64,000 nucleotides of DNA from Lysobacteraceae bacterium (GTDB lineage: Bacteria; Pseudomonadota; Gammaproteobacteria; Xanthomonadales; BQJN01): NCBI GenBank assembly GCA_021604725.1, contig BQJN01000002.1, positions 1 through 64,000 on the forward strand, written 5' to 3'. Below, in pieces: positions 39,503 through 50,600 of this stretch; positions within the stretch are counted from its first letter, which is position 1, and every line of letters starts with the position of its first letter. The position numbers and the translations under genes were made by a program. The notes under the pieces are model-generated. The model was given only the letters and a program-made list of their open reading frames with translations, was not told the DNA's origin and made no database searches.

Positions 39503-41171
39503 AAACAGTTTTCCCCTCAAACACGGTGCGCAAGACACTCGTCTCGCCGATTTCCTGGCGTGACGCCTCAAACAGATTTCGATCAAGCACGATGAAGTCG
39601 GCCAAGTTACCTTCGGTGATGGAGCCTGCTTCGTCTTCCAGGTACATGGCATAGGCGCCGTTGTAGGTCACGATCTTGAGAGCTGCTGAAAGATCTACGT
39701 CCTGCCACCCATACTTGCCACCCCGGTTAACCATGTCGCGAATGCCGGGGAATGGGTTGGGTTCCAGGCTGACCGGCCAGTCGCTGCTAATTACCGGCAT
39801 CGCACCGTTGTCGAGCGCACCGCGAATATTGAAGTAGTTCGACATACGTTCCTCGCCGATATACAGCGGGACCAGCTCTGCGACCTCGCCGTCTGGATTC
39901 CACATTTGCCAGCCGCCGAATTCCGGAATGATGTTCAGCTGTTCGAAACGGGCCAGATCTTCCGGGGTGGCGAAGTTCATGTGTGCGACCGAGTGCCGCA
40001 GATCGCTCATGCCATTTTTCTCACGCATGTGTTCGTAGGCATCCAGTGCCAGGCGGATTGCGCCGTCGCCAATCGCATGGGCAACCACGGTGATACCGCG
40101 CCGATCCATGTCAACGACGATGTCACGCAACTCCCACGGATTTTCATTCAATGCCCCGCGCCAGCCGTTCTTGCCCATTTCACCGGCATACGGTTCCAGC
40201 AGATAGGCGGTGCCGAAAGAGCCGTCGAGGTGGAATTTAATGTAGTTCGGGTTGACGTGTTCCGAGCGATATCGAAACCGTTCGCCAGAAAGCAATTCCG
40301 CGCGATCCGGAACAGTGAATACGATGTCGTCCTTCCAACTGATCGCAGCATCGAAACGCACCGTCAGCTCACCCTTGCGCTCCAGCATTTGTAGACCGCG
40401 CAAACGGGCTGTATTGACGTGGTTTGAACGCGCTGCAACGATGCCGAAGCCATTGAGAATAGGCAGGCTCTGGCGATACGCCTCCTCCATGATGCGCCAA
40501 TCCAGCGCCGGCATTGCATGTTCGGCCAGCGTTTGCGCACCATCTTGCAGCAAGCCGAGCAGTCGCCCTGTTTCCGGGTCCTTGTGGATAATGCCGTGGT
40601 CTGGTTCGAAAGTATTTTCATCCAGACCCGCCAATTCAAGTCCCTTGCTGTTAATCATCAGAATATGGCGAGAGTCATCAAGAATGGCGACTGGCCGATC
40701 CGGCAGGAAGCTATCTAGCCAGTCACGGCCAGGTTGTACACCCTGATCTTTGAATATCGGGTCAAACCAGGGCTCACCGACGATCCATTCCTTGTCCGGG
40801 TTGGCCTTGGCGTAGTCCAGCAGTTCTTGCTTGATCTGCTCCGGCGGTGCGTATTGGGTGAGGATCACCTGGCCGGCAACGCGCGGCCCGAACGCCAGAT
40901 CGGGGTGGATGTGCATGTCGTAGATGCCGGGCATCACAAAGCGGCCTTGCAGGTCGACTACTTCGGTTTGCGGGCCAGCCAGCTGTTGCGCATCCGATGT
41001 GCTGCCAACAAACGAGAAGCGGTTGTCGGTGACCGCGACTGCCTCAGCCCAGGGTTGATCAGGATCGACCGTGTAAATTCGACCATTAATGAAGATGCTG
41101 TCGACCTCGGCTTTGACTGCGTGCGTCAAACTCGCGCTCAAAGCAACCACAATGACAAAAATACGAAGCAT
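39489..41171 (-). CDS. YtcJ-like amidohydrolase with signal peptide (paralogue, overlapping the downstream gene)
   Basis: NGRIYTVDPDQPWAEAVAVTDNRFSFVG, YDMHIHPDL, VISSDWPV, GSITEGNLADFIVLDRNLFE. Confidence 0.85.
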   Translation of the reverse strand: MLRIFVIVVALSASLTHAVKAEVDSIFINGRIYTVDPDQPWAEAVAVTDNRFSFVGSTSDAQQLAGPQTEVVDLQGRFVMPGIYDMHIHPDLAFGPRVAGQVILTQYAPPEQIKQELLDYAKANPDKEWIVGEPWFDPIFKDQGVQPGRDWLDSFLPDRPVAILDDSRHILMINSKGLELAGLDENTFEPDHGIIHKDPETGRLLGLLQDGAQTLAEHAMPALDWRIMEEAYRQSLPILNGFGIVAARSNHVNTARLRGLQMLERKGELTVRFDAAISWKDDIVFTVPDRAELLSGERFRYRSEHVNPNYIKFHLDGSFGTAYLLEPYAGEMGKNGWRGALNENPWELRDIVVDMDRRGITVVAHAIGDGAIRLALDAYEHMREKNGMSDLRHSVAHMNFATPEDLARFEQLNIIPEFGGWQMWNPDGEVAELVPLYIGEERMSNYFNIRGALDNGAMPVISSDWPVSLEPNPFPGIRDMVNRGGKYGWQDVDLSAALKIVTYNGAYAMYLEDEAGSITEGNLADFIVLDRNLFEASRQEIGETSVLRTVFEGKTVYEMQ

Positions 41172-41500
41172 AGTAAGAACCCTCCCAAGGGTGTTGCCTT
41201 CTAAAACTGCCCGCCCCAAGCACCCCAATTGAACGGCCTGTGGTTGGGCGATATACTCAAGCTACCGCGCGGTCGGGCGCACAACGCTCAGTGGGTGTGG
41301 CGTTGTGCATGCGATGGCTTTGTCCATTGCGCCTTCTCGCGTTCATGACCATCATCGGGGGCGCTGCGCATGCTCGCTATCGGATTCCTGCCAACCGCTT
41401 GGGAGGGTGTTGCAATAGCCCGTCCTGGGCCAGCAACACACGGCTTCCGAAAAGCGTGGTTTTCTGGGCCAAGAGGCTGTTGCGAAACCCAGGGGGAGCT

Positions 41501-42487
41501 ATGCATGACGGCATAACTACCGCTGACATTGACTTGCCGGATGCTTGTCTGTTGTACGGTGAGGACCAGATGTTCGAGGGTCAGGCCACTCAACTTCGGC
41601 CCGGAAACCCTCGTACACGAGCAAAGGTCATCCACTGTTTGGGGATGCAGTTGTGGCTATATGCCATCGTGCAGCCATACCGTGTCACCCACGCGTTGAC
41701 ACAGGATGCTTTTGATCTGGCCATTGCGGTGCAATTGGAGGCCCCCGCGCTACACAACGGCGTGACCTGCGAAGCCGGGGCTTGCATCGAACTGAACCCG
41801 CATCAACAGGTTGAACAGTTGGTTCAACCGGGTCTAATCCTTGAAGTCGTCACGGATCGTTGCACTGCCATCGACCGCGGATGGTCTAGCGGTCAGGGCG
41901 CGGTTGGACGTCTACATTCACAAGTGCGGCAGCGGCTAAACGCGGTGGCATCGAAAGTCTACGCCGCGCCAGCGCCGGAAACGGTTGCTATCGACAGGGC
42001 CAGCACCCCCATGGAGTGCCGGCTGTTTCGCATGGTCGAGAACCTTCTGGATGCCGGGGGCCATGCGCCGACAATGGATTCAGAAGTGGAACTGAGTCGT
42101 AACCATAGCCGACATATCGTTACCCAAGCTACCGGCTTGCTGCCAGATTGTGAGTTGGACGACACGATCTCGGTGCCTGCTTTGGCGCGTCTGGTAAACG
42201 TTTCTGAAAGAACGCTTTATCGCGCTTTTTCCAGGCACCTTGGTGTCAGCCCCTACAAATACATTCTGTGCTGGCGCCTGCATCGCCTTCGTCGACTATT
42301 GTTGTCGGCACCCGGAGATGATTTTGCGGTTACTACAGCCGCTTCACATTCCGGCTTCAATCATCTTGGGGAAATGGGTCAGCATTATCGCCGGGCGTTC
42401 GGTGAAACACCCAGCGAAACGCTGTTTAGAAGCCGCCAACAGCGAAGTTTGTTCGGTGTTCAGCATGCAGAGACATTATTCCAATGA
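41501..42487 (+). CDS. AraC-family transcriptional regulator
   Basis: C-terminal VPALARLVNVSERTLYRAFSRHLGVSPYKYILCWRLHRLRRLL...GFNHLGEMGQHYRRAFGETPSE. Confidence 0.85.
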   Translation: MHDGITTADIDLPDACLLYGEDQMFEGQATQLRPGNPRTRAKVIHCLGMQLWLYAIVQPYRVTHALTQDAFDLAIAVQLEAPALHNGVTCEAGACIELNPHQQVEQLVQPGLILEVVTDRCTAIDRGWSSGQGAVGRLHSQVRQRLNAVASKVYAAPAPETVAIDRASTPMECRLFRMVENLLDAGGHAPTMDSEVELSRNHSRHIVTQATGLLPDCELDDTISVPALARLVNVSERTLYRAFSRHLGVSPYKYILCWRLHRLRRLLLSAPGDDFAVTTAASHSGFNHLGEMGQHYRRAFGETPSETLFRSRQQRSLFGVQHAETLFQ

Positions 42488-42750
42488 CTGACTTTATCGG
42501 CTACGCCGCCGGTTTGATGTTGGCGCTTTGTTTTTTGCCGCAGGTGATCAAGTCGTGGCGGACCAAACAGGTTGATGATGTCTCCATGGGCATGCTGTTG
42601 TTGTCGCTCGGCTCGGCGAGCCTTTACGAAATTTATGCTTGGCAGTTAGGCCTCACACCCGTCGTCATCATGAATGCGGTTTTTGGCGTGCTGATCATGA
42701 TCGAGATTTCGCTCAAGCTGATTTACGGGCGCTCCAAAGCAAACTCGTAA
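42484..42750 (+). CDS. SemiSWEET/PQ-loop-like small transporter
   Basis: GYAAGLMLALCFLPQVIKSWRTKQVDDVSMGMLLL; ATGA overlap with the AraC gene. Confidence 0.85.
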   Translation: MTDFIGYAAGLMLALCFLPQVIKSWRTKQVDDVSMGMLLLSLGSASLYEIYAWQLGLTPVVIMNAVFGVLIMIEISLKLIYGRSKANS

Positions 42751-42785
42751 GCCGACTCGAGCCGCACCCGCCTGATCTACCGCGG

Positions 42786-44468
42786 TTACTGCGACCCCGA
42801 GTAGAAGGTGTCAGCCAGATAGGTGAGTCGGCCATTCATCACGGTAGCGCTGATACGAATGTCCTTGATCGTCTCTGGTGGTACCGCGCGTGGGTCGGCT
42901 GAAAGGACCACGAAGTCCGCTTTTTTCCCGGCCTCCAGGCTCCCGATCTGATCTTCCATTCCAAACTGCCACGCGGCGTCGCGAGTGTAGGCGGCCAGCG
43001 CTTCTTCGACGGTGAGACGCATCGTTTGATCCAGCTTGCGCCCCGAACGCGTGGTGCGGTTGACCACGGCCCAGATATTCAGCATTGGATTGGTCGGCGC
43101 TACGGGAGCGTCATCATGCATTGTAGTTTTCAATCCATGGTCGATTGACCAACGCAAGGGACTGATTTGATTGCCGCGTTCTGGACCCATCATCAAGTCC
43201 AGGTGAAGGTCACCGTAGTAGTAGATGTGCGAAGAAAAGAAGGTGCAGCTAGCGCCAAGCTCAACCATGCGTTCAAACTGCTCGGGACGCACGTATTGGC
43301 AGTGAATCAGTTGTGGACGAACGTCGTCTGCTCCTACCGTCTGGCGCAGGTTCTCAATGGCGCCCAGCGCCATGTCCAGCGCGGCATCGCCGTTGGCATG
43401 CAGGGCCGGCCAGTAACCCATCTCGTACATTGACATCACCTGGGCGTTGAAGCCCTCCTGATCGGTGGTCAGGCCTGACTCGACCGAAGTCTGCATCTTG
43501 TAGTAGCCATCCGACAAGGCACCGGTGCCGCCTTGCAGCGAGCCATCGGCCCAGGATTTGATGAACGGCAGTTTGAATAGCTCATTCTCATGGTCGCGTG
43601 CGGTCGGTGCGACGTTTTCAATACCAGGCATGGAGATGAACATGCCGCCGATCAGGCGAACCGGGAAATCGGGCTCGTTGGTCACCTGTTCAATCAGCTT
43701 AAGCATTATCGGCGAGGTGATGGCTAGCTCGGACGCAGTGGTGATGCCAACACTGGCTCGTTGCTTGGCGGCCGCGCGGGTGGATTCAGGCGTGACGGCA
43801 GGAAAGCCGCGAATCATCATCCAGGCTGGGCGACCGCGGACAAAGCCGGTTAGGTTCCCGTTCTCATCCTTGTCAAAATCGCTGCCGGGCGGCGTCTCGG
43901 TGGCCGCCGTGATGCCGGCGTCCTCAAACACGCGCGAGTTGACGTACGCCGCGTGACCACTGTTGTGATAAAGGAATACCGGAATATCCGGAAAGGCCGC
44001 ATCGAGGGTTTCGATCCACGGTTCTCGGCCTTCTTCATTGTCATAGAGCAAGGGTTCAACACCGAAGCCCAGAATCCAGCCATCATCGTCCAGCGGCTGT
44101 CGGCGCAATTTCGCTATGGCATGTTCGCGATCCCGCGTAGTTGCGGGCGACAGGTCGGCGTATCCCATGGAGACGGCACCGAACATCACCATGTGGTCAT
44201 GGGTCTCAATAAACCCGGGCACCACGGTGGCACCTCCGAGGTCATACACTTCGGCAGAATCGCCAGCAGACTGACGGACCGTGGCCTCATCGCCGACGGC
44301 CAGAAGGGTACCGTTGTCGAAGGCCATGGCGGTGGCGTTGGGTTGCGCCGAGGACATGGTCAGTATGTTGGCGTTGACCACCAGTTGTACATCGTCGCCT
44401 CGCACCTGATTTGATAGGGCAAGTGTGACCGCGGCAAATGCGATGAGGTTTTGTGTCACTTGATTCAT
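42786..44468 (-). CDS. YtcJ-like amidohydrolase with signal peptide (third paralogue)
   Basis: VPGFIETHDHMVMFG, LHANGDAALDMALGAIENLR, MHDDAPVAPTNPM, GSLEAGKKADFVVLSADP. Confidence 0.85.
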   Translation of the reverse strand: MNQVTQNLIAFAAVTLALSNQVRGDDVQLVVNANILTMSSAQPNATAMAFDNGTLLAVGDEATVRQSAGDSAEVYDLGGATVVPGFIETHDHMVMFGAVSMGYADLSPATTRDREHAIAKLRRQPLDDDGWILGFGVEPLLYDNEEGREPWIETLDAAFPDIPVFLYHNSGHAAYVNSRVFEDAGITAATETPPGSDFDKDENGNLTGFVRGRPAWMMIRGFPAVTPESTRAAAKQRASVGITTASELAITSPIMLKLIEQVTNEPDFPVRLIGGMFISMPGIENVAPTARDHENELFKLPFIKSWADGSLQGGTGALSDGYYKMQTSVESGLTTDQEGFNAQVMSMYEMGYWPALHANGDAALDMALGAIENLRQTVGADDVRPQLIHCQYVRPEQFERMVELGASCTFFSSHIYYYGDLHLDLMMGPERGNQISPLRWSIDHGLKTTMHDDAPVAPTNPMLNIWAVVNRTTRSGRKLDQTMRLTVEEALAAYTRDAAWQFGMEDQIGSLEAGKKADFVVLSADPRAVPPETIKDIRISATVMNGRLTYLADTFYSGSQ

Positions 44469-44499
44469 TGGTTTACTCCTGGCGCTTCGCCACTCGCAA

Positions 44500-45339
44500 C
44501 TAAAAGAAGGATCTGAAGGTCAGTCGGAAAGACTGGGTGTCGGTGTCTGGCGAGTCGCGCAAGAAGAACTGCAGCTGGTGTTTCGGGCTCAAGGTGTAGT
44601 TGAGTAGCAACTCATGGCTGAAGGTGGAGGGCAGTTTGCTGTCTGCCTTTAGATAGATGGGTGTGTAGGAGAGCCACACCTTGTCGCTGACAACGATCGG
44701 TGTGATCGCCTGGATGCTGTAGCCATGCAACGAGCCACGGCTGGCTTCTGGCACCAACAGGCTGTCGGTAGAGTCGGTATAGACATAGGAGACAATGGGG
44801 AACGTTTGAATCCACGGCGCGATCATCAAGCCGCCAGCAACAGCAGGTGCTATCACCGCGCGGTCGCTGCCGAGGCCATCATCAATGTCTCCGGTGGGCA
44901 GGACCGTATCAACAGACAAAGCGAAGGCACCGAAGAACTGCGAGTAGTCCTTCCATAGGATATTGAAGTAGCGCAGGCGCGTATCGCCTATTCCGGTCTT
45001 GCCGGTAGATTCATTGCGCAGCAGCGGAAGCTCTACCAACACCAGGTTCTCGGGGTTTGGCGCCCATTGCAGGTTCCCGCGATAGCCCCAGATGTCCGTG
45101 CCAGCGGCTTCGGTGTACTCGAGGTTGTGACCGAAGGAGCTGAATAGATTGGTTGGCTTTGAAGTGTCCGGCGCTTCGATTGGGTTACCAGCAGCATCGG
45201 TACCTACGATGTCGTATTCGTCTTCGGCATTGTCGTGATCTTGGGCAGCGGCAACCCCGGTTGGAAGTGCAGCTACAAGCAAGGCCAGCGCCAGTGCGAT
45301 GAGGCTGTTGGAAAGGCGGGTAGTGTCAAAGTCCATCAT
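44500..45339 (-). CDS. Outer-membrane beta-barrel/transporter-like protein
   Basis: Signal peptide; TGIGDTRLRYFNILWKDYSQFFGAFALSVDTVLPTGD; terminal FRLTFRSFF. Confidence 0.6.
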   Translation of the reverse strand: MMDFDTTRLSNSLIALALALLVAALPTGVAAAQDHDNAEDEYDIVGTDAAGNPIEAPDTSKPTNLFSSFGHNLEYTEAAGTDIWGYRGNLQWAPNPENLVLVELPLLRNESTGKTGIGDTRLRYFNILWKDYSQFFGAFALSVDTVLPTGDIDDGLGSDRAVIAPAVAGGLMIAPWIQTFPIVSYVYTDSTDSLLVPEASRGSLHGYSIQAITPIVVSDKVWLSYTPIYLKADSKLPSTFSHELLLNYTLSPKHQLQFFLRDSPDTDTQSFRLTFRSFF

Positions 45340-45610
45340 CGGCTCCGTGCGAAGAGTTGAGTACGAAGGGCCCAGCGATCGTATCTGTCTGAATCGGGTT
45401 GGATTCCAGGTGATGGTCGCTTGCACTCTCCACCATCATCGGCAATGCGGTAGCCCGCACGCTATCGGATTCCTGCCATCGTTTTTCCGGTGCACGGATG
45501 ACCGGTACAGCTGTATTCGGATACCCGTTAACACCCCTTCCTAACTGCAGCTTCGGTGTTGTACAGTGCTTGTTCGACAGGTTCGCTCAGATGAGCTTCG
45601 GGAGGCTACG

Positions 45611-45850
45611 ATGCGTTTGATTTCCATAGTGCTGGTCTTGTTTTTTGCTGGTTCACTGGCGGCTTGCGGCAACCCTCACAAGAAGGCTGCCAAGGCGCAG
45701 GCCAAGAGTTATGAGGCGCAAGGTGAGGTGGCCAAACAACGGTTGAGACTGGTTGATCAGTATCAAGAGTGTGTTATTTCGGCGAACAATGACACGATGA
45801 AAATTGAGGCCTGCGACTCCTATCTGAAGGCAGCGGAAGCCCTGAAGTAG
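45611..45850 (+). CDS. Small lipoprotein
   Basis: Lipobox LAAC in MRLISIVLVLFFAGSLAACGN. Confidence 0.7.
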   Translation: MRLISIVLVLFFAGSLAACGNPHKKAAKAQAKSYEAQGEVAKQRLRLVDQYQECVISANNDTMKIEACDSYLKAAEALK

Positions 45851-46097
45851 GTTGCAGTCGGCAAGAAGGGTCGGACTTGAGCAAGTGGAGAGGGTGGTTC
45901 GCGCGCGGCTTGTTTTTGCCGTTGTATTTTGCCGCTGCCGTTTCTAAAGGAAGCGACTTTGCCAGGTGAGCCTCTATCGGCCTGCCGGGTGGCCTACGGT
46001 TACGAGGGCGAAGAGCAGCCTTCCATGTGAGCGGGTCGGTGTCGGCAGAGTAAACCGATTTCTGCCAAAATGTGGGCAGGCAATTGGAGGACTCAGC

Positions 46098-46727
46098 ATG
46101 TCAATCAGGTACCTTGTTTCCCTTATCTTTGGCGGTTTGCTGCTGCCAGTGGCGGTGGATGCTTCCGAGCAACCTGACATTACCGGCTTGAATGCAATCG
46201 ACTCGACGATTTCACAGGCCTCACGCGCAGTGCGCGCCATGACCGTTCGGCCCGGCAGCCAGTTTGCGGTGGCCCAGGGGCTGCTGTCAGATATCACCTA
46301 CCGCACCGCGAATTTGATCGGTCACGCCGCACCTGAACTGCGCATCACCGGTGCCGGTGCCACAGTCACCGACTCGGGCAAGGGCTTTGCGCTTGGGTGG
46401 TACGTTCGTACTGAACAAGCCATCGACCAATCACAGGCAGAGGCTTTATGCGAAGGGCTGTTGGACGGCATCCGGGAAGGTCTGGGTTACGCTGCAGACG
46501 GTACTGCCAATGGACAAGTGGTCGGTGACGACGGGATTCCGCATGGTTTGGTCTTGGCAGCGGTATTCGGCGCGCTTAATCAGTCTGTTGGCGCCAATCG
46601 GCGCGCTATTGCGTTGGCGCAGGCGCTGGCCATCGAGGCGCATTCCGGCTTGTGGGCTGCCGTCGGCTATGGTGATGACCCGGAAAACAACGCTGTCTGT
46701 ATTGAAGCGTTAAGACTGAGCGACTAA
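46098..46727 (+). CDS. Hypothetical secreted protein
   Basis: Signal peptide ORF just upstream of the CDF gene. Confidence 0.6.
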   Translation: MSIRYLVSLIFGGLLLPVAVDASEQPDITGLNAIDSTISQASRAVRAMTVRPGSQFAVAQGLLSDITYRTANLIGHAAPELRITGAGATVTDSGKGFALGWYVRTEQAIDQSQAEALCEGLLDGIREGLGYAADGTANGQVVGDDGIPHGLVLAAVFGALNQSVGANRRAIALAQALAIEAHSGLWAAVGYGDDPENNAVCIEALRLSD

Positions 46728-46734
46728 TTCCAAG

Positions 46735-47673
46735 GTGACATCCAAATACGAGCAGCGTTCGCTGTCCGCTGCCAAGTGGGGCAGTTTGCTAATGGCCTTG
46801 GCCGGCGTCGCCGCTGCGGTGACGTCGCATTCCGATGCATTGATGGTGGACGGCTTGTATTCGGGCGTTAACTTCTTTGCTGCCATTATTGCAGCCCGAG
46901 TCGGGCAACAGGTGATGTCAGCCCCGGATGCCACGTACCCACTGGGTCAGGATGCCGCCGAGCCCATCTATGTCACCTTTCGCGCACTGGTGCTGCTAGG
47001 GGTCATGGTGTTTGCTGCGATGTCGGCCGGTGGCAAGGTCATCACATTCTGGTCCGGCGGTGACGTCGTTGCACTGAACTATGGTCCAATCCTGATTTAC
47101 GTCGTCGCCATGGTTGCGATTTGTTTTTCGCTGTCGGCCTTTCACTTTCTCAACCTGCGACGCAGTGGTGGCAAAAACGCGATCTTGCGAACAGAAGCTC
47201 AGGCAGCCCTGTTCGATGGTTTACTGACCGCAGGCGCTGGCTCGGCTTTGCTGATGTCGCAATGGTTGGTGGGTACATTCCTGGCACCGATCATTCCGAT
47301 CGTTGACTCTCTGATTGTGCTGTTGCTGGTGGTGGTGATCCTGCCGCAGCCGATCGAGATTCTGCGACACGCCCTCAAGCAATTGATGGGCGCAGCAGCG
47401 TCGTCTGGCGAGCATCAAGCAGCGATCGGGGAGGTCATGGCCAGGCACAGCGAAAGCTTTGATTTGCTCCGCGTCGACGTTTTGCCGATGGGTCGCAGAG
47501 ACAGTGTGGTGGTGCGCGCCCGTCCGCGCCATGGGGTGACCGGCCTCGACGTTGATCAACTTCGCGATGAGATACAAATGCTCTACCAACAACGGTTCGG
47601 CTTGGCGCGAACGTTTGTGTTGATTACTGACAGGTCGGAATTTTCAGATACCGATGGTACGCCACGCAAATGA
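46735..47673 (+). CDS. Cation diffusion facilitator-like transporter
   Basis: SHSDALMVDGLYSGVNFFAAIIAARVG, ILRTEAQAALFDGLLTAGAG; TM pattern. Confidence 0.75.
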   Translation: MTSKYEQRSLSAAKWGSLLMALAGVAAAVTSHSDALMVDGLYSGVNFFAAIIAARVGQQVMSAPDATYPLGQDAAEPIYVTFRALVLLGVMVFAAMSAGGKVITFWSGGDVVALNYGPILIYVVAMVAICFSLSAFHFLNLRRSGGKNAILRTEAQAALFDGLLTAGAGSALLMSQWLVGTFLAPIIPIVDSLIVLLLVVVILPQPIEILRHALKQLMGAAASSGEHQAAIGEVMARHSESFDLLRVDVLPMGRRDSVVVRARPRHGVTGLDVDQLRDEIQMLYQQRFGLARTFVLITDRSEFSDTDGTPRK

Positions 47674-50600
47674 GTGGACCTCGAAGGGCTTGGAGGCGCT
47701 TTGCCGTCATCGCCACTGGCCTGGTGCTGGCGGCGTTGCTCGGTGTCGCTCTGCTGGCCAGTTTTGCAGTACCTGTTGGCTTGGGGCTGTTCAAGAACCA
47801 AATCGCCAACGCTTCTACGCAGTTACTCGGCCTGCCCATTACCTTTGATCAGGCGGTATTGCGAACCGGCCCACAGCCCAGGTTGTCGGCCACAGGACTG
47901 GTACTGGGATCTGTAGACAAACCACTGCTGCGCGTGCAGCAGTTGGAGGCGGGGCTTGAGCTGGCCGCACTGTTTTCCAGTCAAGTCGAGCTGACAGCCA
48001 TCGAGATCTCTGGGCTGGTCTATGACGCACACGCGACGCAACTGCAATTGTCGAGCGACGACAATGATGACAGCAGCGACTGGCAAGTGGTTGCACCGCC
48101 TGAGCTTATGGTCACCGACGCGGCAGTGCTGGGGGAGAATTTTCACGTCGACACCTTGCAATTGGTCACTGATCAGCAGTCGCGGATCTCCGTACAAGCC
48201 ATGTGGCAAGACTTGCCAATGACCCTGGACGCTCAATTGCCGCCGCTTCAGGCTCTGCATGCGTTGCGGTGGGATCAGGCGCTTCTGGAGCTAAAGGTGC
48301 TGGACTCGGAAGTTCGAGCCCAAGCTAGCGAGATGTCTGAGTCTGGCGGTGTCCTGCAAGTTTCAGGCGATATTGATTCGACCGCGTGGCAATTGCTGGG
48401 CTTGGCTGGTGGGCCGCAAACACTGAATCTGCAGAGCCGCGTGCAACGCGATCAACAGACCTTCTTGCTGAGCGAGCTTTCACTGTCAGCGGACTCGGAT
48501 CGATTGCAAATTGAGCGGCTTGAGATTGAATCCGGTGGTGACCGTTTGGCTGTTAAGGGGCAGATCAACGACCTGGCGATTTCGATTGACTCATGGCAGC
48601 GATGGCTGTCGACCGAAGCGGCTGATGAACCTTCTGCGTTGCAACAGTGGCCATTGGATCTGCAGCTTGAGATCGACCAGGTCAGTGCCAACTACCAGGC
48701 CCATGATGTGGTGCTGAGCAGCAGTAAATTAAGCATGAATCATAGCGTGCTGCGGCTTGTCTCCGCTCTCGATGTTGCAAGCGATGCGCAGAGCCTCGGT
48801 CATGCTCAGATCGATGCCTCTGTGCTATTGCAGCCAGACTGTATGCGCCTTTCAGGGTCATCGCAGGCTGCGCTTCAGCGGCCCTGGCAGCTCAATTCAG
48901 ATTTCGCCGTAAATCAGTTGCAGCAGGTGCTGGCGGAGTTCGATATTTGTATCGACGACATCGACAGCGCGTTGGCCAATCCAAAGCTGAAGCTGGACGT
49001 CAGTGGCCTGGCGATCGCCATGGATGAATCTGCAATGCCTGTTGATCAGCTGTCCATTGAGCTTGGCGATGGGCGTGGTGTGGCCAACATCAGGACCGTG
49101 CTTGAGGGGCGCCCTTTGACCGCAACAATCCGTGCACCAGGTTTGCCGCAAGCATTCGAGTCAGGCCAGATGCCGTTCGAGCTGGACGTGGACGACACCG
49201 AGGTGGCCTCGGCGCTCAGTGGCACGATCAGCTGGAATCAGGATGACTTTTCTGTGCTGGCCGACTTGACCGCGGCTGGACGGGGCGATGGCGAGCTGAA
49301 GTTGTCGGCAGCTGTGCAGCTCGATAATGAACAGCTGTCCATTCAGGACGTGTCGGTCGATATGGTGGGTATTGACCTGGAGGGGCAGTTTAAAGCCGAG
49401 TTTTCCGACCCGCCCCGCATGACGGTTGAGGCCAATGCCGGGCTGATCGACAAGGCAAGGCTGATGCACTATCTCGGCCGCCTGGATCGGGAGTTGGAGG
49501 AAGCTGAACAGCAGGGCGATGCGTTTGACTGGCTAGGTGCTGACTTTGAATTTATCGACCAACTGTTGGCAACGCCGCTGATTGAGTTTCGTCTTGCCAT
49601 TGAAGAGATAGCCGGTCTTGCAGTGGGCGTGTCGGATATCAAGGCACAAGGCAAGCTTGGGGCAGGACGCATAGACGACGCCCAGATTAGCGCGAATTTC
49701 GACAATGTCGATGTGGCCGGCACCCTCAAAGCCGATTTCTCCGGACACGAAGAACAACTGGCGCTGACTTTGGACGCGCAGAATGTTGATCTCGACGCGA
49801 TCTTGCGCCGGCTCAAGATCAACCCGGGTGTCGAGATTCAGGCACCGTCAGCGTCGCTTTCAGTGCAATCCAAGGGACGCAACCTGGCTGCTCTTTTGAC
49901 TCATGCTGACCTTCGTTTCGCTATCCCGCAAACAAGCTTCGACATCGGTGGAGGGGATGAATTGTGGCGTACGCTGAGCATCACCGAAATGGTCGTGGGC
50001 ACCGGTGTTGGCGATCCGGTTCGTATTGATGCCCTGGTCGATATTGACGGTGCACCGATGACCGCGGAGCTCATAGCGCCGTCCATTGATGACATGCTGA
50101 ACAAGCCTGAGGAACCTATAGCGGTGCAATTGACGCTGGGTTCCGAAGAGGATCAGCTCACCGCTGTTGGTCGTGTGTTACAGCCGGTCAGTGATGATCG
50201 ATTTGAAGCGGATATTCAGTTGAGTGGTACGCGGCTTGATCTGCTTGATGGTGCCGATGATGATCTGCAGCCTGAACTGGGACCGTATTCGATTGCTGCC
50301 AACATAAAGGCCACTCCTGAGCGCGTGGAGTTGTCACTGACTGAGGCGACCATCGGTTATAGCCGACTGCAAGGCGCGGTGACCATTGATCGATCACAGA
50401 GTCGGCAAAGGATTGATGTTGTTGTTGATGCCGAGAGAATTCGCATCGAGGACCTGGTGGATACCGAGCTGGCAGATGCGGTAGATCCAGCAGAGCAGGA
50501 TCAGGTGCCGGCAACAGTTGCCGAACAACTGGATCGGTTTTTCAATGAATTCCTTCCAGAGCTGGTGTTGGAGTCGGATCTTTCATTGACGCTACAGGCC

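Noticed and set aside
38243-39595. 450-aa plus-strand ORF
   Set aside because: Antisense to the amidohydrolase at 37691-39502; no family motifs
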